From Mycetocola reblochoni REB411 (GTDB lineage: Bacteria; Actinomycetota; Actinomycetes; Actinomycetales; Microbacteriaceae): 36,686 nt of DNA. The stretch covers positions 1 to 36,686 of the forward strand of contig NZ_FUKR01000061.1 in the NCBI RefSeq assembly GCF_900163835.1. The letters are read 5' to 3'. The notes beneath the pieces were generated by a model, which did not search any database, had not been told where the DNA came from, and worked only from the letters and a program-made list of their open reading frames with translations. A program made the position numbers and the translations under genes. Positions 17,168 through 25,533 of this stretch are shown piece by piece. Numbering within the stretch: the first letter of the stretch is position 1; each line of letters starts with the position of its first letter.

Positions 17168-18156
17168 CAGCGGGGCAGCCGCTCGGCGGGGGGCCGGACG
17201 TCGATGAGGATGCGCCCGATGACGCTCGCCGCGGTGACGCCGTCGAACTCGGCCTCGGGGTCCAGGACGAGCCGGTGCGCGAGGACGGGGGTGGCGAGCG
17301 TCTTGACGTCGTCGGGGGTGACGTAGCTGCGCCCCTCGACGGCGGCCCACGTCGTCGCCGCCCTGACCAGTCCGAGCGCGCCGCGGACGCTGACGCCGAG
17401 CCGGACCTCCGGCGCGTTCCGGGTCTCCTCCACCAGCCGGGTGATGTAGTCCAGCAGGGCGTCGTCGGTGTGCGGCATGCGGGCGATGACGGCCATCTCC
17501 TGGAGGGTGCGCAGGTCGACGACGGGGTCGAGCTCCACGTGGTGGCTGCGGACGCGCGCGCCCTGCAGGATGCGCAGCGTGGAGGCCTGGTCGGGGTAGC
17601 CGAGGCTGGACTTCATGAGGAAGCGGTCCAGCTGAGCCTCCGGCAGCCGGTAGGTGCCGGCCTGCTCGACGGGGTTCTGCGTGGCGATCACCATGAAGGG
17701 GTCGTCGACCGGGTGGGTGACGCCGTCGACGGTGACCTGGCCCTCCTCCATGACCTCCAGCAGCGCCGACTGCGTCTTCGGGCTGGCCCTGTTGATCTCG
17801 TCGGCGAGGAGCACGGTGGCGAACACGGGTCCGCGGTGGAACTCGAAGCGGCGGCTGGCCTGGTCGTAGACGCTCATGCCGGTGACGTCGCCCGGCAGCA
17901 GGTCGGGGGTGAACTGGATGCGGCCGCTGTGGCCTCCGACGGTCTGGGCGAGCGCCCGGGCGAGGGAGGTCTTGCCTGTACCGGGGTAGTCCTCGAGCAG
18001 CAGGTGACCGCCGGTGAGCAGGCTCGCGAAGGCGAGCTTGACGACGTGGGCCTTGCCGAGGACGACCTGCTCGACGTTCTCGACGAGGCGGCCGAAGACC
18101 TGCGAGAACCAGGCGGCCTGCTCGTCGGTCATGCTCGGCTGGGAGGCGGCGTTCAT
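17167..18156 (-). CDS. MoxR-family AAA+ ATPase
   Basis: A 329-residue protein starting at the ATG at 18156 with GGAGAG ahead. Walker A is EDYPGTGKTSL at ~55-65 and Walker B LLADEINRA at ~115. ATQNPVEQAGTYRLPEAQLDRF is the MoxR sensor/arginine-finger region (seen at ~155-180), and a lid domain fills the C-terminus. Length and motifs are normal for the family. MoxR ATPases act as chaperones for vWA-type partners, here presumably the DUF58 protein encoded directly downstream with a one-base overlap. In this locus it probably matures the envelope complex that surrounds the secretion system; that last step is inference. Confidence 0.95.
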   Translation of the reverse strand: MNAASQPSMTDEQAAWFSQVFGRLVENVEQVVLGKAHVVKLAFASLLTGGHLLLEDYPGTGKTSLARALAQTVGGHSGRIQFTPDLLPGDVTGMSVYDQASRRFEFHRGPVFATVLLADEINRASPKTQSALLEVMEEGQVTVDGVTHPVDDPFMVIATQNPVEQAGTYRLPEAQLDRFLMKSSLGYPDQASTLRILQGARVRSHHVELDPVVDLRTLQEMAVIARMPHTDDALLDYITRLVEETRNAPEVRLGVSVRGALGLVRAATTWAAVEGRSYVTPDDVKTLATPVLAHRLVLDPEAEFDGVTAASVIGRILIDVRPPAERLPR

Positions 18157-18341
18157 GGTCTCTCCTGTGCGTGGGCGGCGGGGTGGCCGGGGTGGTCTGC
18201 GGTCTGCGGGGTCGAAGCGGTGACGGCCGGGGGCGGGGCGTCGCGAGAGGGCGCGGCGGTCCGCCGATCCGCGAACGGGCCGAGCAACGCGAGCGGGGCG
18301 AGCGGGCCGAGCGGGGCGAGCGGGGCGAGCGGGCCGATCAT
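18153..18341 (-). CDS. Possible small ORF, 62 residues, linking two genes
   Basis: The ATG at 18341 overlaps the stop of the giant surface protein (ATGA), and the TGA at 18155-18153 overlaps the MoxR start (ATGA). The frame therefore fills the 181-base gap exactly, with overlaps at both ends. It would encode 62 residues: an N-terminal run of Pro-Leu-Ala triplets from a 9-bp repeat, then a Pro/Ala/Arg-rich tail. It has no known domain and no clear ribosome site of its own beyond coupling. It may be a true peptide, a ribosome relay that couples MoxR to the upstream gene, or chance in high-GC DNA. Confidence 0.35.
   Translation of the reverse strand: MIGPLAPLAPLGPLAPLALLGPFADRRTAAPSRDAPPPAVTASTPQTADHPGHPAAHAQERP
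18290..18336. repeat. 9-bp GAGCGGGGC tandem array
   Basis: About five imperfect copies of GAGCGGGGC, some with GGGCC, sit just downstream of the giant surface gene stop. In the minus-strand frame of the small ORF they encode Pro-Leu-Ala triplets. Confidence 0.8.
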
Positions 18342-21300
18342 GGCGCCTCGCATTCGGCGACGGGCTCGGGCGAGACGTAGCGCGCCCCGCCGAGGTCGGG
18401 GAACACGATCTCCGTGAGCACGCGCACGCTGTCCTGCCCCTCGGCCGCCGCGGGGACCGGGTCGGTCGGCGCGACGAACTCACCGAGCGGCCGGTCCTCC
18501 TCGTCCAGGTATCGCACGCGGATCGTGCCCTGCCGACCATTGTTGTCCGGCATCCGGACGAGCTGGTCGACGGGCTGGCCGATGGTGCAGCGCTCAACGG
18601 CCACGAGGGTGCGCAACGGCACCGCCCCCGATCCGGACACCTTCGTCTCCTGGCCGCAGGAGCCCGCGAAGCCGTAGCTGCACGCCCGCACGTAGACATC
18701 GGTCGCCCTGCCGAAGCGGGAGCCGTCGGAGATGGTGATGGTGCCGCCGTCGGCGCGCTGCGGGCGGCTCCACTGACCGGACGCCGAGCCGGCGTCGACG
18801 ACCGAGTACGAGTAGCGCGCCCCGTCCTCGGTCGCGCGCAGCCCGGACAGCTGAAGCAGGGCGTCGCCGTCGCCGTTCGGCGCCGCCACGTCGACGCGGG
18901 CGGAGGCGACGTTCGGCCGCAGCGAGAGACCGTCGGTGTGGGTACGGACGCAGAACAGCCCGTTCGTGACGTCGACGGTGTAGCGCGGGCTGTCGCCCGA
19001 GGGCGCGGTGTCCACCCACTGGCCGCCGGAGGCGTTGGGCCGGACGTCGCCGACCGTGCAGGAGGTGCCCTCGCCGTCGGCCGAGGTCATCGGGCTGACC
19101 TGGATGCCAGGGTCGCGGCCGTTGCCGTTGACCCCGGAGAAGGTGACCGCCACGGTGATCCGGTCCCCGTCGCCCGAGCGGGCCGCGGACGCGCCCGCGA
19201 TGCTCGGGGGGCCGACCGCGACCGCCGAGGCGCTACCCGCCTTCTCGCTCGTGTTCGTGGCGTTCCGCGCCGTCACGCTGACCGTGTACTCGGAGCCGGG
19301 CCTGATGCCGCCGTCGCGGATGAGCACGCTCTGCTCGTCGGCCGTCACCGTTCGGGCGACGTCGACGCCGGGCCCGCGCAGCCGCACCTCGTACGCCCGC
19401 ACGGGCGTCCCGTACGCGGCCGACTCGGGCGCCTGCCAGCTGGCGCGGAGCACACGCCCGTCCGGCTCGGCGTTGCTCGCCTCGAGCCCGACCGAGCGCG
19501 GCGTCCCCGGCGAGCCGTCCATGACGAGCGACTCGCTCGCCGGCGAGCGCCCGCTCGTGCCGACGGCGTTCGTCGCCTCCGCCCTGAAGCTGACCGACTC
19601 CCCGTAGGGGATGCCCTCGACGCGGCACGAGTCCGGGTTCTCACAGTCGGCGACCGGGTCGCCGTCGGAGTCGAGCACGCGGTAGCCGGTCACCGGCGAG
19701 GCATTGGGGAACGCGTGCGGGATGCGCAGCGTCACCGCGGCGTCCTCCGGGTGCCTGGCGGCGATGCGCGGGGCTCCCGGTGCGTCGGGGACGTCCTGGA
19801 TGCGCACGGAGACCGTGCCCGTAGCGTAGCGGTCCGGGTCGTCGGTGATGTCGGCGACCGTGTAGCGCAGTGTCATCGTTCCCGTCTCCGACTGCTCCGC
19901 CGCGCTGAGCTGGACGCGGCGGCGATCCGCGCTCGGCGTCGCGCTCACGCCGTCCAGCCCGGTCGAGGTGCTCACGGACACCACCCGGAGCGCACGGCCG
20001 GGGAACGGGTTGCTCGCCTCGTCGTTGGCGAGCACGTCGACGGTGTCCGACTCGCCCCTGACGAGCACGACCTCGTCGGCGACGGGGGACACCACCGGCC
20101 GCGTCGAGCGCACCACGTCGACGCGCACGACCGCGTCGTCACTCTGGCCCGCCCGGTCCTCGACGGCGATGGGGAGCTCCGCCCTGCCTCCGACCTCGGT
20201 GCCGTCGACGGCCGTCACCGTGAGGATCGACCCCGACACCGATGCGGAGACCACCCCGGCCGAGCCGGAGTCGTCGACGCTCCAGCTCAGGGCGCCCTCC
20301 GCCGTGCTGGCGTAGTCGGTGAGCGCGGACAGGTCGATGGTCGTGTCCGTGCCCGCCTCCAGCCCGACGCGCGCGTCGGCCAGCACCGGCGGCTGGTCCT
20401 CGGCCGGGGTCACCGTGATCGGCATGGTCAGCGTCGACTGGGTGCGGCCGTCCGTCACGGTCGCGGTGATGGAGGCGACGCCCCAGAAGCCCTCGGCGGA
20501 GCGGAAGCGCAGCGTCCGCGCGTCCGCGACGAGCTCGGAGCCGTCCGACTGCGTCGCCTGCACGGCCGATCCGTCGGTGACGGCGACCTCGCGGTCCTCC
20601 GCCGCGATGACCTGCTCGGCGAGGGGGATGGTCAGCTCCTCGCCGGAGGCGACGACCAGCTCGGGCGCGTCGGGGCGCAGCTCCGGGGCGGCGTCGGCGG
20701 TCCCCGGCACCCGGATGAACGCCGTGCTGGACACGGAGGGGTCGTCCGGCCTGCCCACGCGGAAGGGCACGATCTGCGCGGACTCGGCCACGGGGACGAC
20801 GACGCGTCCGGAGCCGTCGACCTCCGCCTGCCCGAAGCCGGAGGGGACGGTGACGTCGAGCCCCGACACGGCTCCCTCGCTGAACCGGGCGAGGGCGAGC
20901 ACGTCGACCGGCACCTCCTCGCGTCCGTTGATGTCGGCGAGGCGCAGCTGCACGTCGGAGGCGACGGGGGCGGCCAGGGGCGCGTCCCTGTCGACCTCGA
21001 CGAACACCCACGCGCTGGAGGTGCCGCCCGCCCTGGTCGCGACGGTGTAGAGCACGGCGACGGTCCCCTCGCGCTCGGGGGCGACGAGCGCGAGGCCGTC
21101 GTCGGTGATCTCCGCGCTCAGCCCGTCGCCGTTCGGCTCTGCCTCGGTCACGGTCAGGCCGCGGCCGGTCGGGTCGGAGTCGTTCAGCCGCGGGTCGACG
21201 GTCAGCGCGGAGCCCGGCCGGGTGGTGACGATGTCGTCCATCGCCACCGGGGGGACGGCGGCTCCGGCGTCCTCGCTGATGCCCACGCGCACGAGCCCCG

Positions 21301-24154
21301 TGCTGCTGGCACCCTGGGCGTCGACGAGGGTGTACTCGAACACGTCGGTCCCCGTCGAGTACGGGTTCGCCGTGTACTCGATGCTCTGCGTGTCCACGGA
21401 GGTGACCGAGCCGAGCGTCGGCTGCGCGCTGATGCCGCCGATCTGGACCGCGTCGCCGTCAGGGTCGACGCCGGTCAGCGGCACGCTCAGCGTCGTGGCC
21501 TCGCCCGCGGTCGTGCGGCCGGTGACGGTGGGCGCCGAGGGCGGGCGGTTGCTCGCGACGTCGATGTCGCGGACGACGATCTCGACCTCGGCGCTGGCCC
21601 ACTGCCCGTCGGTCCCGGTGATGCGGTACGACGCCGTGTAGTCGCCGGGGGTGTCGGGGGCGAGGTAGCGCAGCCGGTCCTGCGCGACGACGAGCAGCCC
21701 GTCCTCCGGCTCGGCGACGAGCTCGGTGTCGAGGGTGAACGGCTTGCCGTTGGGCTGCTCGTCGTTGCGCATGACGGGGATGTCGACGACCTCGCCGACG
21801 CGGACGGAGCTGCGGTCGTCCCTGGCGATCGGCGCCTGCAGCCTGCTCGGCTCCGGCACGTTGACGAGCGTGACGACGCCCTCGGTGACGGCCTGACCGT
21901 TGCTGACGCGGACGCTCAGCTCGACCGGCTCGACGAGCTCGTTCTTCAGCGTCACCCGGAGCGCCCTGCTCTCCAGGTTCTCGACGACGATGCCCGACCC
22001 CTCCGGCACCTCGCCGGTCCCGACGACGGAGAGCACCCCCCCGCCCGGGTCGTAGGCGGAGGCGAGCACGTCGACCTCCGTCGTGTTCTGCAGGTAGAGG
22101 AACGCGGTGACGGGCAGCACGACGGGTGGGGCCGCCGCGTCCGGCACGGGGGCGATCTCGACGCGGATGACGCCGCTGGAGGTGAGCTCCCCGTCGGTCA
22201 CGGAGTACTCGACGAAGCGGGTCCCCGGCTCCTCGGCGAGCACCGTGAGGCTGCCGTCGGTGTAGTTCGGGCTGAGCGTGAGCGCCTCGTCGTCGGTGCT
22301 GGCCCCCGTGAAGCGCAGCTCCCCGCTCCCGCCCCTGGCCGCCTCCAGCGGCGCGGTGACGATCTCCGTGCCCGCGTAGCCGGTGATCGTGTACGACTCG
22401 GCGATGATCGGCACCTCGCCCCTGGCCCCGACGGTGATGTTGACCAGGCCCTCGCCGCTGTCGCGCCCGTCGGACGCGCGGAGGGTGATCTGCTCGAGCT
22501 CCTCGTCCCCCCCGCCCTGGACGAACTCGATGTCGCCCTCGGGGCTGAACGAGACGCTGCTCTGCGTGGTGGCGTCGGCGGCCTCCAGGTACACGGGGTC
22601 GGACTCCGGGTCCACCCAGTCCTCGATCGTGTGGACGGTGACCTGGCCGTCGCGGGCGACGGAGCTCGTCGTGGTGCGCTGCTGCACGGGCGGCTCGTTG
22701 ACGTCCTCCGCGACGACGGTGAGCGCCAGCGTCGCCGAGGCGGTGCCTCCCCTGCCGTCGCTGACGGTGTAGCGCACGCTCTCCGCCCCGCTCGCTCCGT
22801 CCCTGGTGGTCAGCTGGAGCTTCTGGGCGTCGGCGACGATCTCGATCCGGCCGAGGTCGGCGGAGGGCTGCTCGACGTCGACGATGGCGAGCGGGTCGCC
22901 GTTGGGGTCCGAGTCGTTGAGCAGCACCGGCAGCAGGTTCGCCCTGCCGGCCCTGACTCCCATCTCGTCGTCGACGGCGGACGGCGGCTTCTGCTGGTCT
23001 TCCGTCTCCGGCGGGACGTCGAGGTCGTCCCGCTCGGTCTCGACGACGGTGGTGTCCTCGTCGAAGTCGTCCCAGTTGTCGATGAGGCGGCCGCCGTCGG
23101 CGAGCGCCCAGGCGCGGCCTGACCCCGGGTCGCTGGCGACGACGCTGATGCCGTTGGACGCGACGAGCGGCTCGGCTGTCCCCGGCATCTCGGCGAGGTC
23201 GAGCGTCGCGGGCTCGGTCCCCTCGCACCACTGGACGCCGGTGCCGTCCGACCAGGCGGCGTAGGAGCAGCCGTCGACGGCGAGGGGCGCGGCCGCGGCT
23301 CCGTCGAGTCCGTCGAGGACGACGCGCAGCTCGTCCCTGTCCGGGTCGACCGCGATCAGCCCGCCCGCGTGCGCGACGAGCAACCCGCCGTCCGCCGACC
23401 GGGCTGCCTCCAGCCGCACCGACTCCGGGTCGTCGACGACGGAGCCGAGGGAGCGGGTCTGGCCACCGAACCACAGCTCGTCGGACGCGGGGCTGTAGAC
23501 GGCCGGCTCGCCGCCGATGAGGGTGAGCTGCGCCCCCGAGGGCGGGGAGGAGAACTCGAGCTCGCTCACCCGCGTGCCCTGGCCCGCCCCTCCGGTGACC
23601 AGGCGCGACGCCCGCTGGCTGAACCCGGCCCACGCGCCGGAGTCGTCGACGGCGGCGACCGCGTCGACCCCGATCTCCGCGGTCGGCGACTGCCCGGTCT
23701 CGAAGGCGGCCGCGTCGGCCAGGGAGGTGACCCAGAGCTCCCCCTCCCCCGGTTCCAGGATGCCGAGGACGGAGCCGCTGCCGACGACGACCGGCTCCCC
23801 CGCGGGGAGCGGGACGCTCTCGGTCAGCTCGGCCCTGCTCGGGTCGACGAGGCTGAGGGTGTTGTCGGCAGGGGTGTGCACGGCGACGGTGTCGGCGTCC
23901 TGCACGATGACCCCGTCGGCCCCGGGGGAGCCGAGCACGGTGCTGAGCTGCGCGATCGCGGTGTTCGCCTGGCCGAGCAGCCGCTCCGTCCGGTTCTCGA
24001 CCCAGACGGAGGCGTCGCCGAGCTGCTGGTCGCTGCGCTCGTAGCCGTCGGCGATGACCGCCCCGCCGACGAGCAGCGCGAGGGCGAGCCCCCCGACGGC
24101 GCTGGCGGTGGCGACGCGGTGCCGCGACAGCCGCCTGGCGATGCCGCCGATCAC
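18338..24154 (-). CDS. Giant Ig-like/fibronectin type III surface protein
   Basis: A 1938-residue protein. The GTG at 24154 overlaps the kinase stop as GTGA. A single N-terminal span (~15-37) anchors it with the bulk outside. Residues ~40-380 are repetitive strands suggestive of a beta-propeller. From ~393 a series of cadherin-like bacterial Ig modules follows (PPSAVDDEMGVRAG, NDSDPNGDPL, RYTVSDGRGG and similar, recurring to ~1450), then about two fibronectin type III modules (~1450-1660) and a Cys-containing C-terminal region. There is no sortase motif. It lies between kinase and MoxR genes in the same operon, so it is probably a structural envelope part of the secretion system, or a surface fibre assembled with it. 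Ligand or channel roles are not evident from sequence. Confidence 0.93.
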   Translation of the reverse strand: MIGGIARRLSRHRVATASAVGGLALALLVGGAVIADGYERSDQQLGDASVWVENRTERLLGQANTAIAQLSTVLGSPGADGVIVQDADTVAVHTPADNTLSLVDPSRAELTESVPLPAGEPVVVGSGSVLGILEPGEGELWVTSLADAAAFETGQSPTAEIGVDAVAAVDDSGAWAGFSQRASRLVTGGAGQGTRVSELEFSSPPSGAQLTLIGGEPAVYSPASDELWFGGQTRSLGSVVDDPESVRLEAARSADGGLLVAHAGGLIAVDPDRDELRVVLDGLDGAAAAPLAVDGCSYAAWSDGTGVQWCEGTEPATLDLAEMPGTAEPLVASNGISVVASDPGSGRAWALADGGRLIDNWDDFDEDTTVVETERDDLDVPPETEDQQKPPSAVDDEMGVRAGRANLLPVLLNDSDPNGDPLAIVDVEQPSADLGRIEIVADAQKLQLTTRDGASGAESVRYTVSDGRGGTASATLALTVVAEDVNEPPVQQRTTTSSVARDGQVTVHTIEDWVDPESDPVYLEAADATTQSSVSFSPEGDIEFVQGGGDEELEQITLRASDGRDSGEGLVNITVGARGEVPIIAESYTITGYAGTEIVTAPLEAARGGSGELRFTGASTDDEALTLSPNYTDGSLTVLAEEPGTRFVEYSVTDGELTSSGVIRVEIAPVPDAAAPPVVLPVTAFLYLQNTTEVDVLASAYDPGGGVLSVVGTGEVPEGSGIVVENLESRALRVTLKNELVEPVELSVRVSNGQAVTEGVVTLVNVPEPSRLQAPIARDDRSSVRVGEVVDIPVMRNDEQPNGKPFTLDTELVAEPEDGLLVVAQDRLRYLAPDTPGDYTASYRITGTDGQWASAEVEIVVRDIDVASNRPPSAPTVTGRTTAGEATTLSVPLTGVDPDGDAVQIGGISAQPTLGSVTSVDTQSIEYTANPYSTGTDVFEYTLVDAQGASSTGLVRVGISEDAGAAVPPVAMDDIVTTRPGSALTVDPRLNDSDPTGRGLTVTEAEPNGDGLSAEITDDGLALVAPEREGTVAVLYTVATRAGGTSSAWVFVEVDRDAPLAAPVASDVQLRLADINGREEVPVDVLALARFSEGAVSGLDVTVPSGFGQAEVDGSGRVVVPVAESAQIVPFRVGRPDDPSVSSTAFIRVPGTADAAPELRPDAPELVVASGEELTIPLAEQVIAAEDREVAVTDGSAVQATQSDGSELVADARTLRFRSAEGFWGVASITATVTDGRTQSTLTMPITVTPAEDQPPVLADARVGLEAGTDTTIDLSALTDYASTAEGALSWSVDDSGSAGVVSASVSGSILTVTAVDGTEVGGRAELPIAVEDRAGQSDDAVVRVDVVRSTRPVVSPVADEVVLVRGESDTVDVLANDEASNPFPGRALRVVSVSTSTGLDGVSATPSADRRRVQLSAAEQSETGTMTLRYTVADITDDPDRYATGTVSVRIQDVPDAPGAPRIAARHPEDAAVTLRIPHAFPNASPVTGYRVLDSDGDPVADCENPDSCRVEGIPYGESVSFRAEATNAVGTSGRSPASESLVMDGSPGTPRSVGLEASNAEPDGRVLRASWQAPESAAYGTPVRAYEVRLRGPGVDVARTVTADEQSVLIRDGGIRPGSEYTVSVTARNATNTSEKAGSASAVAVGPPSIAGASAARSGDGDRITVAVTFSGVNGNGRDPGIQVSPMTSADGEGTSCTVGDVRPNASGGQWVDTAPSGDSPRYTVDVTNGLFCVRTHTDGLSLRPNVASARVDVAAPNGDGDALLQLSGLRATEDGARYSYSVVDAGSASGQWSRPQRADGGTITISDGSRFGRATDVYVRACSYGFAGSCGQETKVSGSGAVPLRTLVAVERCTIGQPVDQLVRMPDNNGRQGTIRVRYLDEEDRPLGEFVAPTDPVPAAAEGQDSVRVLTEIVFPDLGGARYVSPEPVAECEAP

Positions 24155-25533
24155 CGGTCCTGCCCCGCTCGGGCGCACTGGGCCTGGCTGGGCTCGCCGA
24201 GCCGCCCGTCGGCGAGGATGACGGCGACGGTGGCGCAGACGCGGTCCCCGGCGGACGCCTCGGCGCGGTAGCCGGTGGTGTCCTGTTGCACGGCCGGTTC
24301 GCCGTCGACGCGGACCTGATAGCGGGCATCGTCGGCGGCGGGGTCCCAGCTGAACTGCACCGCCCCGTCCGCCGGCTCGGCGTGCAGCCTGTCCACCGCG
24401 GGGACGCCGCGCGGGATCGACAGCACCACGGCGGTCACGACGCCGGCTGCGAGGAGCGCGCCCGCGGCGGCGACCAGCCAGCGCAGCGGACGGCGACGGG
24501 GCGGACGGCGGTCGAGCGTGCGGATGCTGGTTCGGTCGTCCGGCCCCGTCTCGGTGGCCGCCGGGCGCCGACGTCGCGACCGGACGGGTGCGGCGGCGGC
24601 CGGGGCGTCCCGCTCCGCCGCGGCCGCCGCGGCGAGGACGCGGCTGAGCTCCGTGGCGGTGTCCCCGGGGATCTCCAGGGTGCTCGGCCTGAGCTGGAGC
24701 TCCAGTTCCGCGCGCTGGAGCTCCCGCAGCGCGTCCAGCATGCTCGCGGGTCGACGTGAGGGGTCACGGTCCAGGCAGGCGGCGATCAGGTCGAGCAGCG
24801 CCGCCGGCACGTCCTGGCGCTCGATCGGCCGGGGGGCCTTGCGACCGCGGATGCGGTCGGCGATCGCCTCGCGCGCGTTGTCGCCTCCCGGCTGCTCGAA
24901 GGGGGACCTCCCGGTGAGCAGGGCGTACAGCATGGCCCCGAACGACCACAGCTCCGTCGCGACGCCGCCCCTGCTGGCGCCGCTGAGCACCTCGGGCGCC
25001 GACCAGGGCACCGAGATCCCCACCGACTCGTCCGACTCGGCCCTGGACACGGTCGCGGCGATGCCGAAGTCCGCGAGCACCGGCTTGCCGTACGCGGTGA
25101 CGAGCACGTTCGCCGGCTTGATGTCGCGGTGCAGCACCCCGGCCCTGTGGGCGGTCTCGAGGACGCTGCCGACGGCGATCCCCACGCCGAGCACCTCGGG
25201 GACGCCGAGCGCGCCGCCGCGGGAGCGGTCGCCGTAGTTGTCCGGGCAGTACTCCGTCACCAGGTACGGGCGGCCGTCCGGCGCGATCCCCGCCTCGTAC
25301 ATGGTGAGGACGCTCGGGTGGGTGGACAGCTGGGCGAGCATCGTCGTCTCCTGCAGGAACGCCGCGCGCAGTTCACCGTCGACGGCGTCGGGCAGCAGGA
25401 CCTTCACGGCGATGGTGCGCCGCGGCATGCTCTGCTCGTACAGGTGGACGTCGGCGAAGCCTCCCGTGCCCAGCGCCCGGACGTAGGTGTACCCGGACAG
25501 CGTCGGGGGATCGCCGGGCAGCCTACGCGCCAT
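24151..25533 (-). CDS. Ser/Thr protein kinase with outside Fn3-like domain
   Basis: A 460-residue protein starting at the ATG at 25533, inside the 3' end of the FHA gene (11-base overlap). All kinase motifs are present: glycine loop LGTGGFADV (~21-29), K44, HRD with D137, DFG 155-157 and APE 179-181. The HRD arginine makes it an RD kinase activated by loop phosphorylation. After an Ala/Arg-rich juxtamembrane part with Thr/Ser-rich patches, a span at ~350-372 leads to a ~75-residue outside domain (VQFSWDPAADDARYQVRV...). That domain looks like one fibronectin type III module with two Cys, not PASTA repeats. It likely senses something at the envelope and signals to the FHA protein and perhaps to the FHA-like part of EccC. 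No phosphatase gene is seen nearby. Confidence 0.95.
   Translation of the reverse strand: MARRLPGDPPTLSGYTYVRALGTGGFADVHLYEQSMPRRTIAVKVLLPDAVDGELRAAFLQETTMLAQLSTHPSVLTMYEAGIAPDGRPYLVTEYCPDNYGDRSRGGALGVPEVLGVGIAVGSVLETAHRAGVLHRDIKPANVLVTAYGKPVLADFGIAATVSRAESDESVGISVPWSAPEVLSGASRGGVATELWSFGAMLYALLTGRSPFEQPGGDNAREAIADRIRGRKAPRPIERQDVPAALLDLIAACLDRDPSRRPASMLDALRELQRAELELQLRPSTLEIPGDTATELSRVLAAAAAAERDAPAAAAPVRSRRRRPAATETGPDDRTSIRTLDRRPPRRRPLRWLVAAAGALLAAGVVTAVVLSIPRGVPAVDRLHAEPADGAVQFSWDPAADDARYQVRVDGEPAVQQDTTGYRAEASAGDRVCATVAVILADGRLGEPSQAQCARAGQDR

Noticed and set aside
18171-18380. Plus-strand Gly/Arg/Glu-rich frame across the 9-bp repeats
   Set aside because: It is antisense to the repeat and operon junction, with no start-site support.
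24155-24178. Upstream GTG start for the giant surface protein
   Set aside because: The GTG at 24154 overlaps the kinase stop as GTGA like other genes in this operon; the earlier start would add only 8 residues inside the kinase gene.
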